DNA from: Bacteroidaceae bacterium
GTDB taxonomy: Bacteria > Bacteroidota > Bacteroidia > Bacteroidales > Bacteroidaceae
NCBI GenBank assembly: GCA_017471185.1
Contig: JAFUVZ010000035.1
Span: 1-48,872, forward strand
Reading direction: 5' to 3'
DNA length: 48,872 nt
Shown here: positions 9,003 to 16,549 of the stretch, in pieces
How the letters are laid out: each line of letters starts with the position of its first letter
Position numbering within the stretch: the first letter of the stretch is position 1
Position numbers and translations under genes: made by a program
The notes under the pieces: model-generated
What the model saw: the letters and a program-made list of their open reading frames with translations, nothing else
Told to the model about the DNA's origin: nothing
Database searches by the model: none

Positions 9003-9069
9003 GTAATTATTCCATCTTTGCATCATAGAACACCCACAACATGCCGGATGTTGTGGGTGCTAATGTTTA
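9003..9069. repeat. 67-bp direct repeat, copy 2
   Basis: Second copy of the repeat at 8611-8677. Its hairpin (9033-9057) has a perfect 10-bp stem around GCCGG. The promoter-like box is degraded to CATCTTTG. With copy 1 it brackets the REP-like pair. Confidence 0.85.
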
Positions 9070-9083
9070 CGGGTGATTAAAGA

Positions 9084-9103
9084 CAATGGGGCAAGCCCCA
9101 TTG
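9084..9103 (-). terminator. Possible terminator of the BspA-like gene
   Basis: A perfect 9-bp stem (CAATGGGGC/GCCCCATTG) with a 2-nt loop lies 13 bp past the stop of the gene ending at 9116. On the minus strand it is followed by TCTTT, a weak U-tract, so termination is plausible but not certain. Confidence 0.45.
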
Positions 9104-9115
9104 CTCTGTCAATTA

Positions 9116-11140
9116 TTATTCAGGGATTGCCTGGATTCGGGATGCATAGTCTTTCCAACCTTCTGCTGCCTTGTAGGCATCTACTGAGGTGGCTGGGACG
9201 TATATAGCGCCAGTATATCTGTCGGCACCATATATCATTTGACAAGCAGGAGGATTGACTGCCATGCAAGTTATACTGGTTAACTTGACACAGCCAGAAA
9301 AGACATAATCACCAATGCTCGTCACACTTCCAGGAATTACAATTTTGGTCAAATTACTGCAATCAGAGAAAGCAGATGCACCAATGCTTGTCACTTGATT
9401 TGGAATCTCTATCTCAGCCAAGCTACTGCAGCCAGCAAAGGCGGAAGATGCAATAGATGTTACACCATCAGGAATAGCAATGTCTGTCAGATTATTGCAA
9501 TACATAAAAGCAAAGCTTCCAATAGAGGTCAGGCGTTTGGGTAACGCAATGTTGGTCAAAGCATTGCAATTCTGAAAAGCCATATCACCGATGGACGTTA
9601 CGCTCTCAGGTATAGAAACGAAGTCCAGTTTTCTACATCCATTAAATGCGTTATTTCCAATTGATGTTACACCCTGAGGAATCTCAATGGAGGTCAGACT
9701 ACTGCAACCTTTGAAAGTAGCATATTCAATGGATGTAATACCCTCGGAAACTCTGACGCTTTTCATTCCACTGCAATTCTCAAAAGCTTCCTTCCCAATA
9801 GCAGTTACGCTATTAGGTATAATGACATTGTCCAGACTGACGCATCCTGTAAACGCATAATATCCAATATTCGTCACTGTTTCTGGAATAATAATACTCC
9901 TCAGATTTGGGCAGCCGCTAAAAGCGAGACCGCCAATTGAAACGATAGATTCCGGCAACGTCACTTCGCTTATGTTTTGTCCTCTGAACATACCGGAAGG
10001 TATATCAGTCAACGACTTAAAGTATTGTAATTCATTGAATGTGGAGATTTCTCTCGCAGAAAACTGTATATAGAAACTACTTGCAAAAACAGAATGACTC
10101 TCGCCGTATTGATTCTTAACAGTAGGTATCGAAGTTACGGCTTTAGCCTCAGCATAGCTCAACTCCCCGTCCCCGTTTGTATCAAAATACTGAATGCATA
10201 TTGCTTTTGCATTGGTATCAGCGAATACAATATTGCCCGACTCCAACGCCTTATTTATAGGATACTGCTTGCCCGCCTCAAGCTGATGTCCGGTTAAGGT
10301 GGTGATGAAGACTTCGTCTCCGTCAATCATTAGTTCCAAAGAGCCTTGCGAAAAATCCGTTGGTGCCACCATCATATATGCTGTCAAAACAGCATTGTCA
10401 GATGCCAGCTCCACATTATCAAGATTGAGTGAAAGGGAGTTGCTTGTCTTTACAGGTTTCAACAAAGGCTCTGAACCAGAAATATCCAGTTCGGCCTTGG
10501 TCACAAATATCTTTTCTGATGAAGTGAGTGTCAAAGATGTATAAGTACCTGCTTTTGGAACTGTAAGCTGGAACTTCAGCAAAGCGCCCAAGTGTTTGAA
10601 CTGGAAATTCAGATAGCCGTTGGCATTGGTGTTCACTGGAGCGGTAGCCTGGTAGTCATATTGGCTCAAATGTTCAGTATTGTTATTACCGGCCTGTGTC
10701 TGACCCGAATAATCTATTTGGATAGCCTGATTGTGATAGTAAGCGTTTTTAGCGTTATATGGATAATAAGCAGCATATGTATTGTTAGCTTTCAGTGCCC
10801 ATCCACCGCCATCAAACTGTGCCTGCTTGCTTTGAGTACCCTCTTCTATCGGAAATTCCACCTGTCCACCCTTGTTGGGAAAGATACCGATAGTGTCTCC
10901 CTTTGCCCATGTGACATTCATTCCAGGTTCAGAATCAGTGTATGCTGTTCGTGTATCGGTACTAACAACTTGAAAATCCGTTAATGTCACGCTGATGCCC
11001 TTCACCTCACCTTCTCCTGCAATCACGGCAATTGGCTCTTGCTCCGCAATTAACTTCTCTTCATTACTACAAGAAAGCATAAATAGCGGCATACAGAGAG
11101 CCATACACAAACAAGTTGATTTCAATATATTCTTTTTCAT
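9116..11140 (-). CDS. BspA-type LRR lipoprotein with fimbrillin-like N-domain
   Basis: Predicted surface lipoprotein of 674 residues. A lipobox (FMLSC, C24) follows a hydrophobic signal. Residues about 45-300 resemble the fimbrillin-like/Mfa-type beta domain of Bacteroidales (TRTAY, VTWAKGDTIGIF, AAYYPYN, FKHLGALLKF). Residues 320-332 (DTNGDGELSYAEA) form an EF-hand or dockerin-like calcium loop. From about 375 to 640 there are around eleven 23-residue BspA/LRR_5 repeats of the type 'SIPESVTSIGDMAFQNCNALT'. A short cap follows (AIYVPATSVDAYKAAEGWKDY). BspA proteins bind host matrix or other bacteria; adhesion here is an inference. The single gene has a long structured leader. Confidence 0.85.
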   Translation of the reverse strand: MKKNILKSTCLCMALCMPLFMLSCSNEEKLIAEQEPIAVIAGEGEVKGISVTLTDFQVVSTDTRTAYTDSEPGMNVTWAKGDTIGIFPNKGGQVEFPIEEGTQSKQAQFDGGGWALKANNTYAAYYPYNAKNAYYHNQAIQIDYSGQTQAGNNNTEHLSQYDYQATAPVNTNANGYLNFQFKHLGALLKFQLTVPKAGTYTSLTLTSSEKIFVTKAELDISGSEPLLKPVKTSNSLSLNLDNVELASDNAVLTAYMMVAPTDFSQGSLELMIDGDEVFITTLTGHQLEAGKQYPINKALESGNIVFADTNAKAICIQYFDTNGDGELSYAEAKAVTSIPTVKNQYGESHSVFASSFYIQFSAREISTFNELQYFKSLTDIPSGMFRGQNISEVTLPESIVSIGGLAFSGCPNLRSIIIPETVTNIGYYAFTGCVSLDNVIIPNSVTAIGKEAFENCSGMKSVRVSEGITSIEYATFKGCSSLTSIEIPQGVTSIGNNAFNGCRKLDFVSIPESVTSIGDMAFQNCNALTNIALPKRLTSIGSFAFMYCNNLTDIAIPDGVTSIASSAFAGCSSLAEIEIPNQVTSIGASAFSDCSNLTKIVIPGSVTSIGDYVFSGCVKLTSITCMAVNPPACQMIYGADRYTGAIYVPATSVDAYKAAEGWKDYASRIQAIPE

Positions 11141-11407
11141 GGTAAAACAATTCCTTCAGTACCTCAAGGACTAAATAAGTTATAATATAGAAGCGTGGCA
11201 CTGACTAAGCCACTTCTATAACTGGAGGTAGTGAGAATTACCTTGATATGTAGAATTGGTAATGCAGTCCACGCTATACACGTAGAGACATCACACTTTC
11301 TTGCATATCTACAAATTTCTCACATTTCCAGTTACAAGTAAAGCATAACGCTTCTTAAAATAATCCACAATGTCATGAGGGAATTGACTCCCTCGATTGC
11401 AAATGTA
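11141..11407 (-). promoter_or_regulatory. Structured 5' leader and -7 box of the BspA-like gene
   Basis: TACATTTG (11400-11407, minus strand) is a perfect -7 match; no good -33 box is seen. It would give a leader of about 250 nt. The leader holds a GAGGGA/TCCCTC hairpin near its 5' end (11377-11394), inverted arms TAACTGG..GTGAGAA at 11219-11239 and 11313-11334 that could close a long stem, and a strong hairpin (TATAGAA..GTGGC, 2-nt bulge) at 11186-11220. I do not recognise a known riboswitch. Confidence 0.45.
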
Positions 11408-11606
11408 GTGAATTATTTGACATGATGAGCAGAATCGGGAGACTTTTTATCCCAATCCTCGTTTATTTGTTGTTGACTGATAAAACTGCCAAGTATAAAA
11501 AACAAGACATACTTTGTGCAGAATCGTCCGCTTTGAAAAAAAAGTATTCACTCTTCACAAAAGACACTTAGCACATCGGTTTAACGCATATTAGTATGAA
11601 CTAAGC
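11408..11606. other. Intergenic DNA, nothing recognised
   Basis: AT-rich sequence between the BspA-like leader promoter and the tandem repeats. No reading frame, full promoter or RNA gene could be supported. Confidence 0.4.
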
Positions 11607-11672
11607 GGCTTGATAGTTGCAAACTATAGGCTTGATAGTTGCAAACTATAGGTTTGATACTTGCAAACCTAT
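11607..11672. repeat. Three 22-bp tandem palindromic repeats
   Basis: Three abutting 22-bp units: two identical copies of GGCTTGATAGTTGCAAACTA+TA and one diverged copy in GGTTTGATACTTGCAAACCT+AT. Each has internal dyad symmetry (ATAGTT-GCA-AACTAT or AGGTTTG..CAAACCT), and the period is close to two helical turns. A further dyad AACCC-ATA-GGGTT follows at 11687-11699. They sit about 90-160 bp upstream of the DUF1015 promoter, so tandem operators are possible. Without spacers they are not a CRISPR array. Confidence 0.85.
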
Positions 11673-11763
11673 GACTTACTACCCTTAACCCATAGGGTTA
11701 CTACCGCTAAGCCTACCATAAGGTTTTTTCTCTAATCCGCTTTCTTTTCCCAAAAGAAAAGGT

Positions 11764-11771
11764 TATATTTG
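11764..11771 (+). promoter_or_regulatory. -7 element of the DUF1015-umuDC unit
   Basis: TATATTTG, a perfect TAnnTTTG match 28 bp before the ATG at 11800. The -33 region reads TTTC at 11741-11744, one base off TTTG, with a 19-bp spacer. Confidence 0.55.
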
Positions 11772-11799
11772 CGGACGATTAACAATAACCTTAAGATTT

Positions 11800-13047
11800 A
11801 TGGCAACAGTAAAACCATTTAAAGGCATACGTCCGCCACAGGAACTTGTGGAGCAAGTGGCATCACGCCCTTACGACGTGTTGAACTCAGAGGAAGCACG
11901 TCAGGAGGCAGCAGGTAACGAAAAGTCTCTGTATCACATCATTAAGCCGGAAATTGACTTTGAGCCTGGCACTGATGAGCATGATCCCCGCGTGTATCCG
12001 AAAGCTGCTGAGAATTTCCAGATGTTCCAGGACAAGGGCTGGCTGGTGCAGGATGAGCAGGAGAATTACTATATCTATGCGCAGACCATGAACGGCAAGA
12101 CGCAATACGGACTGGTGGTCGGCGCTTACGTGCCCGACTACATGAACGGTATCATCAAGAAGCATGAGCTGACCCGTCGTGACAAGGAAGAAGACCGCAT
12201 GAAGCATGTGCGGGTGAACAATGCCAACATCGAGCCTGTGTTCTTCGCCTATCCTGATAATGCTCAGCTGGATGCCATCGTGGCACGCTATACGGCAGAA
12301 AAGCCTGTGTATGACTTCATTGCTCCTGGCGACGGCTTTGGTCACAAGTTCTGGATTATTGACCAGCAGGCAGACATCGACGCCATCACCGAAGCGTTCA
12401 GGCATATACCTTATTTATATATAGCTGACGGACATCATCGCAGTGCGGCAGCTGCCTTGGTAGGCGCAGAGAAAGCGAAGCAGAACCCCAACCATCGAGG
12501 CGATGAGGAGTACAACTACTTCATGGCTGTCTGCTTCCCTGCATCCCAGCTGACCATCATCGACTACAACCGTGTGGTGAAAGATCTTAACGGACTCACT
12601 CCTGCGGAGTTCCTGAACGCATTGGCTGAGAATTTCGAGGTTCAGGAAATGGGTAGCGAGATTTACAAACCTGTGAAACTGCACAATTTCTCACTCTACC
12701 TGGATGGCAAATGGTACAGCCTGACAGCCAAGCCTGGCACGTATGACGATAATGATCCAATAGGAGTGCTCGACGTAACGATTTCCTCAAACCTTATCCT
12801 GGACAAGATATTAGGAATCAAAGACCTGCGTTCAGACAAACGCATAGATTTCGTAGGAGGTATCAGAGGATTAGGCGAGCTGAAACACCGTGTGGATAGC
12901 GGGGAGATGAAGGTAGCCTTGGCACTCTATCCCGTGAGCATGAAGCAACTCATGGATATTGCCGACAGCGGTAACATCATGCCCCCGAAGACCACATGGT
13001 TTGAGCCTAAACTTCGTTCCGGACTGATTATCCACAAGCTTTCATAA
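11800..13047 (+). CDS. DUF1015 family protein
   Basis: Cytoplasmic protein of 415 residues with the family's landmarks: an N-terminal KPFKGIRPP segment, ASRPYDVLNSEEAR, the charged stretch KHELTRRDKEEDR (121-133), and ADGHHR (209-214). In Bacteroidales this family is often next to serA/serC, as I recall; here it is followed 5 bp later by umuD. The ADGHHR motif resembles the DGHHR motif of ParB/Srx-fold free serine kinases, so a serine-phosphorylating role is a reasonable guess but unproven. Operators may lie upstream in the 22-bp repeats. Confidence 0.85.
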   Translation: MATVKPFKGIRPPQELVEQVASRPYDVLNSEEARQEAAGNEKSLYHIIKPEIDFEPGTDEHDPRVYPKAAENFQMFQDKGWLVQDEQENYYIYAQTMNGKTQYGLVVGAYVPDYMNGIIKKHELTRRDKEEDRMKHVRVNNANIEPVFFAYPDNAQLDAIVARYTAEKPVYDFIAPGDGFGHKFWIIDQQADIDAITEAFRHIPYLYIADGHHRSAAAALVGAEKAKQNPNHRGDEEYNYFMAVCFPASQLTIIDYNRVVKDLNGLTPAEFLNALAENFEVQEMGSEIYKPVKLHNFSLYLDGKWYSLTAKPGTYDDNDPIGVLDVTISSNLILDKILGIKDLRSDKRIDFVGGIRGLGELKHRVDSGEMKVALALYPVSMKQLMDIADSGNIMPPKTTWFEPKLRSGLIIHKLS

Positions 13048-13052
13048 ACAAG

Positions 13053-13499
13053 ATGAAGGATCAGGTTCAGCTAATCATGTATTCCGCAGACCTAAGTAGC
13101 GAATTGGAGCTGCAATATTCGCCGCAAGGAGTCAGAGCGGGATTTCCAAGTCCCGCTCAAGACTATACTACCGAGGCTATCGACCTGAATAAGGAACTTG
13201 TCCGGCATCCGTCCACCACGTTTTATGCCCGTTGCGTGGGAGATTCCATGAAAGACAGCGGCATAGATGACGGCGACCTGCTGGTGATTGACAAGAGCCT
13301 GGAGCCTCAGGAAGGTGATGTGGTGGTGGCTTTCGTTGACGGAGAGTTCACGCTGAAACGTATTCACGTGGATCATGAAAGCGACTGTCTGCTGCTGATG
13401 CCATCCAATCCTAACTACCATCCTATCAAGATAACCGAGGATAATCATTTCATCATCTGGGGCGTCGTAACCTTCAACATCAAACGCCAAAGGTTTTAG
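13053..13499 (+). CDS. umuD: UmuD-like SOS mutagenesis protease subunit
   Basis: LexA/S24-family protein of 148 residues. After RecA-stimulated self-cleavage it should become the processivity partner of the UmuC polymerase. The cleavage site Ala29-Gly30 (VRAGFPSPAQDY), the catalytic Ser65 (GDSMKDSG) and Lys102 (EFTLKR) are all visible, and the protein lacks the DNA-binding domain of LexA. It starts 5 bp after the DUF1015 stop, so it is probably read from the same transcript. No SOS operator could be recognised. Confidence 0.93.
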   Translation: MKDQVQLIMYSADLSSELELQYSPQGVRAGFPSPAQDYTTEAIDLNKELVRHPSTTFYARCVGDSMKDSGIDDGDLLVIDKSLEPQEGDVVVAFVDGEFTLKRIHVDHESDCLLLMPSNPNYHPIKITEDNHFIIWGVVTFNIKRQRF

Positions 13500-13535
13500 C
13501 AATTGACAATTGACAATTGACAATTGACAATTAAC
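13500..13535. repeat. Heptamer tandem repeat between umuD and umuC
   Basis: Five near-perfect copies of CAATTGA directly after the umuD stop codon, filling most of the 46-bp gap before umuC. Change in copy number would alter the distance between the two genes but not a reading frame. Confidence 0.9.
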
Positions 13536-13545
13536 ATAGTGTTCA

Positions 13546-14925
13546 ATGTACGCCATAGTAGATTGCAATAACTTCTATGCATCTTGCGAAAGGGTATTCA
13601 ACCCAGCATTGCATCATACACCCATCGTTATTCTGAGCAACAACGACGGATGCATCATCGCGCGAAGCAATGAAGCCAAAGCTTTGGGCATTGACATGGG
13701 AGGGCCGTTCTATCAGGTAAAGGATCTGCTGGAACAACATGGAGTAGCTGTATTCAGCAGCAACTACAACCTATACGGTGACATGAGCCGCAGGGTGATG
13801 CGTATGCTGTACGACTTCTGTCCTGACGGTTTCACGCAATACAGCATTGACGAAGGTTTCCTGAACCTGGAAGGCATGGGGTCACCTGAAGAGCTGCATC
13901 AGCGTTGCCTGAAACTGGCCAAAGACATCGGGAAAGGCACAGGCATACCTGTCACCGTTGGACTCGCCTCCACCAAGACATTGGCCAAGGTAGCGAGTAA
14001 GTTTGGTAAGAAACATAAAGGCTACCAGGGATGCTGCATGATAGACACAGAAGAAAAAAGACAGAAAGCGCTGAAGCTGTTCCCTGTTGGAGATGTCTGG
14101 GGCGTAGGGTGGCGCAACAAAGACAAGCTGGCCTATCATGGTGTCAAGACCGCATGGGACTTCACGCAGAAAAGCGAGGCGTGGGTCAGGAAAATGATGC
14201 ATGTCACAGGTGTGCGGACCTGGAAAGAGCTACAAGGCATAGATTGCGTCAACATTGAGGAACTGCCTCATAAAGAGAGCATCTGCACAAGCAGAAGTTT
14301 TCAAGGCGAAGGGTTGTCTGAACTGGAGGATGTAGAGGAAGCCATTGCCAATTTCGCAGCGTCTTGTGTCAGGAAGCTCAAGGAACAGCATACCTGTTGC
14401 TCGGCTATGACAGTGTTCGCCCACACCAGTCGTTTCCGCACAGACCTGCCTGCCAGCTATCTCTACCGCACCCTCTCCTTTCAAGTCCCGACCAACGATT
14501 TGCAGGAAATCGTATCAACAGCCGTCAAGGCTTTACGCAGAGAATGGAAAGCCGGCAAATACTATTATAAGAAAGGCGGAGTCATCGTATGGGATATCTG
14601 CCGGGATGATGCCATACAAACGGCACTGTTTGACCCCATAGACAGAAGCAAACAGGCGGCTCTTTCAAAAGCCATTGACGAGATCAACCGCAAGAACGGA
14701 CATAATATGGTACGCGTAGCCGTGCAGGGATACAGTAAGTCCTGGCACCTCAAGAGCGAATACTTGTCCAAGCAATACACCACCAATCTGCGTGATATCA
14801 TCCAGGTCAACGCCAGTTCATCAGTTCCTGCAGATAAGGAATCAGCTCCCCAGCCATCTTCTCCTGTTGACGGAGCGAAGGATGCCAGTCGGCTCCATAA
14901 CCCAGACTGCCATCCTGAGGGGTAA
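13546..14925 (+). CDS. umuC: UmuC-like Y-family DNA polymerase
   Basis: Catalytic subunit of a polymerase V-type translesion polymerase, 459 residues. The palm has D6 (IVDCNNFYASCE) and D102-E103 (YSIDEGF); the finger motif NNDGCIIARS and the fingerprint VTVGLASTKTLAKVASKFGK are present. The C-terminal DUF4113-like part is also there (MVRVAVQGYSKSWHLKSEYLS). It is about 37 residues longer than E. coli UmuC: the last residues, from about 420, are encoded by DNA that is antisense to the end of the convergent esterase gene, a 119-bp overlap (14807-14925). Forms an operon with umuD. Confidence 0.93.
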   Translation: MYAIVDCNNFYASCERVFNPALHHTPIVILSNNDGCIIARSNEAKALGIDMGGPFYQVKDLLEQHGVAVFSSNYNLYGDMSRRVMRMLYDFCPDGFTQYSIDEGFLNLEGMGSPEELHQRCLKLAKDIGKGTGIPVTVGLASTKTLAKVASKFGKKHKGYQGCCMIDTEEKRQKALKLFPVGDVWGVGWRNKDKLAYHGVKTAWDFTQKSEAWVRKMMHVTGVRTWKELQGIDCVNIEELPHKESICTSRSFQGEGLSELEDVEEAIANFAASCVRKLKEQHTCCSAMTVFAHTSRFRTDLPASYLYRTLSFQVPTNDLQEIVSTAVKALRREWKAGKYYYKKGGVIVWDICRDDAIQTALFDPIDRSKQAALSKAIDEINRKNGHNMVRVAVQGYSKSWHLKSEYLSKQYTTNLRDIIQVNASSSVPADKESAPQPSSPVDGAKDASRLHNPDCHPEG

Positions 14926-15910
14926 AGTCAAAACGATAAACCTTCCTGTCACCTTTCCTATTGGCCTGAGAAACCACCGCATCCAAAGCATCCTGCACAG
15001 CCTTGAGCCTCTCGCCGCTCAGCATACATCCGCTCAGCATCACAACCTTAGCGTCAGGGTAATTCGACCTCACATGATTCAGGAACGAAGCGTATGCTTC
15101 ACGCAGCTTCACCTTGTCAAACCTGCCTACTGAAACATCATTGGTACCTAAATTCACACACACCACATCTGGCGTATAACGGGCGAAGTCCCACAATTCA
15201 GTCGTATCAGCGAAGTTGGTATAATCATAAACCGCAGGCATCGCCTTTTCAGGCGTACCATCATAAGGGCCATTATAATTACGGAAGATGCCAATGCCAC
15301 TTCTGGCTACCACATGATACTGGGCGTCTAATGCACGAGCCGTCAAAGCGGCAAAGCTATGATAATGGTTTTCTGTCTCATAACTGAAGTGAGCATTCTC
15401 ATCAGAAGCCTCAACACCGTAGCCGCAAGTGATAGAATTGCCAATGAACTCTATCTTCCGTTCAGGCAAAGACGGTCTGTCTGTCAGGTCTTTCCCCGGG
15501 TCAAGTATAAAGCCATAAAACTCAGGCCTCAATTCATAACCTTCTATCGCATACGTCAGTCTGACCACATGCCTGCTGTCGGCTAATCCTTCAGCCAGCG
15601 TCAGTATAGAATCTGTCTTCGTATAGAAATCCACCATGAAAGGCTCTGCATCATCAACCTGTGCCATATAGAAACCCGACTGTGGCTTGGCAACCATTTT
15701 GACAGACGTGCCCTCAAAACCAGCAATCACCTGAACGCCAGGATATGTAAACAAAGGAGCATCTTCATGCTGCCAGTTCACACGACCCACATAAACAATC
15801 CGGCTGTCGGAAGCCTTGATGCGGGTTTCTTCCAAAGACTGCTGTCCGCCAGCCGAGCAACTGACAGCAATGAGCAGCCACAAGCACAATAACAAACTGT
15901 ATTTTTTCAT
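14807..15910 (-). CDS. SGNH/GDSL esterase, CE2-like acetyl-xylan esterase
   Basis: Predicted lipoprotein (lipobox LIAVSC, C18) that removes acetyl groups from plant polysaccharides. An N-terminal beta-sandwich (about 30-150) precedes the SGNH domain: GNSITCGYG with nucleophile S159, LGTND, and DWHPS with the Asp-His pair D341/H343. This two-domain plan is typical of carbohydrate esterase family 2. I chose ATG 15910 (367 residues) because the promoter -7 box lies at 15931-15938, so the in-frame ATG at 15931 would precede the transcript start. It fits the xylose genes of this window functionally but is not adjacent to them. Confidence 0.82.
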   Translation of the reverse strand: MKKYSLLLCLWLLIAVSCSAGGQQSLEETRIKASDSRIVYVGRVNWQHEDAPLFTYPGVQVIAGFEGTSVKMVAKPQSGFYMAQVDDAEPFMVDFYTKTDSILTLAEGLADSRHVVRLTYAIEGYELRPEFYGFILDPGKDLTDRPSLPERKIEFIGNSITCGYGVEASDENAHFSYETENHYHSFAALTARALDAQYHVVARSGIGIFRNYNGPYDGTPEKAMPAVYDYTNFADTTELWDFARYTPDVVCVNLGTNDVSVGRFDKVKLREAYASFLNHVRSNYPDAKVVMLSGCMLSGERLKAVQDALDAVVSQANRKGDRKVYRFDFTPQDGSLGYGADWHPSLRQQEKMAGELIPYLQELMNWR

Positions 15911-15930
15911 GACTTGACGTAATTTTAGCA

Positions 15931-15961
15931 CAAAGTTAAGCCAATTCTTTCAAATAACAGA
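15931..15961 (-). promoter_or_regulatory. Promoter of the CE2-like esterase
   Basis: TAACTTTG (15931-15938) with TCTG at 15958-15961 and a 19-bp spacer, minus strand. The predicted transcript start near 15926 rules out the longer start codon of the esterase. Confidence 0.6.
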
Positions 15962-16012
15962 GTTTATATGTAATTTTAAAGCCGAAATCATCATAAAGTA
16001 CAGAAATTAGAA

Positions 16013-16525
16013 ATGAAAACAAAAGAGATTTATCTGGCAGGCGGTTGCTTCTGGGGCACCGAACATTTTATCAAGCAGATTGAGGGAGTGATTTCTACTG
16101 AGACAGGTTTTGCCAATGGTCATGTGGAGAATCCTTCATACAAATTAGTATATACGGACACAACCGGCCATGCAGAAACCGTAAAGGTGGTCTATGATGC
16201 GGACAGACTCAGTCTGGAATTCCTTATCCAATTGTACTTCAAGGCTATTGACCCCACCAGCCTGAACAAGCAAGGCGAAGATGAAGGAACCAGATACCGT
16301 ACGGGCATTTATTATGTTACTGATGAAGACCTGCCAGTCATCATGAAGGTTTTCAATGAGATAGCGTTACAATATGACCAGCCGCTGGCAGTTGAGGTAC
16401 TTCCGTTGAAAAACTACTATCCTGCAGAAGAATATCATCAGGATTATCTCGATAAGAATCCAAACGGCTATTGCCACCTGAGCCCAGCCTTATTTGAGAT
16501 GGCTCGCAAGGCTAACGCCAAATAA
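16013..16525 (+). CDS. msrA: Peptide methionine-S-sulfoxide reductase
   Basis: MsrA of 170 residues, which repairs the S-epimer of methionine sulfoxide in proteins using thioredoxin. The catalytic cysteine is C12 in GGCFWG, followed by ETGFANGHVENPSY and GHAETVKVVYD; a possible resolving cysteine is in NPNGYCHL. No signal peptide and no MsrB fusion, so it is cytoplasmic and single-domain. It converges with the MORN gene, with 24 bp between the coding ends. Confidence 0.96.
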   Translation: MKTKEIYLAGGCFWGTEHFIKQIEGVISTETGFANGHVENPSYKLVYTDTTGHAETVKVVYDADRLSLEFLIQLYFKAIDPTSLNKQGEDEGTRYRTGIYYVTDEDLPVIMKVFNEIALQYDQPLAVEVLPLKNYYPAEEYHQDYLDKNPNGYCHLSPALFEMARKANAK

Positions 16526-16549
16526 GAGCCGAAAGAGAGACGCGTGAGA

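Noticed and set aside
10592-10984. Plus-strand frame of 130 codons opposite the BspA-like gene
   Set aside because: Shadow frame within a well-supported gene; no start context or family features.
11607-11672. Possible CRISPR array
   Set aside because: The 22-bp units abut with no unique spacers and no cas genes are nearby.
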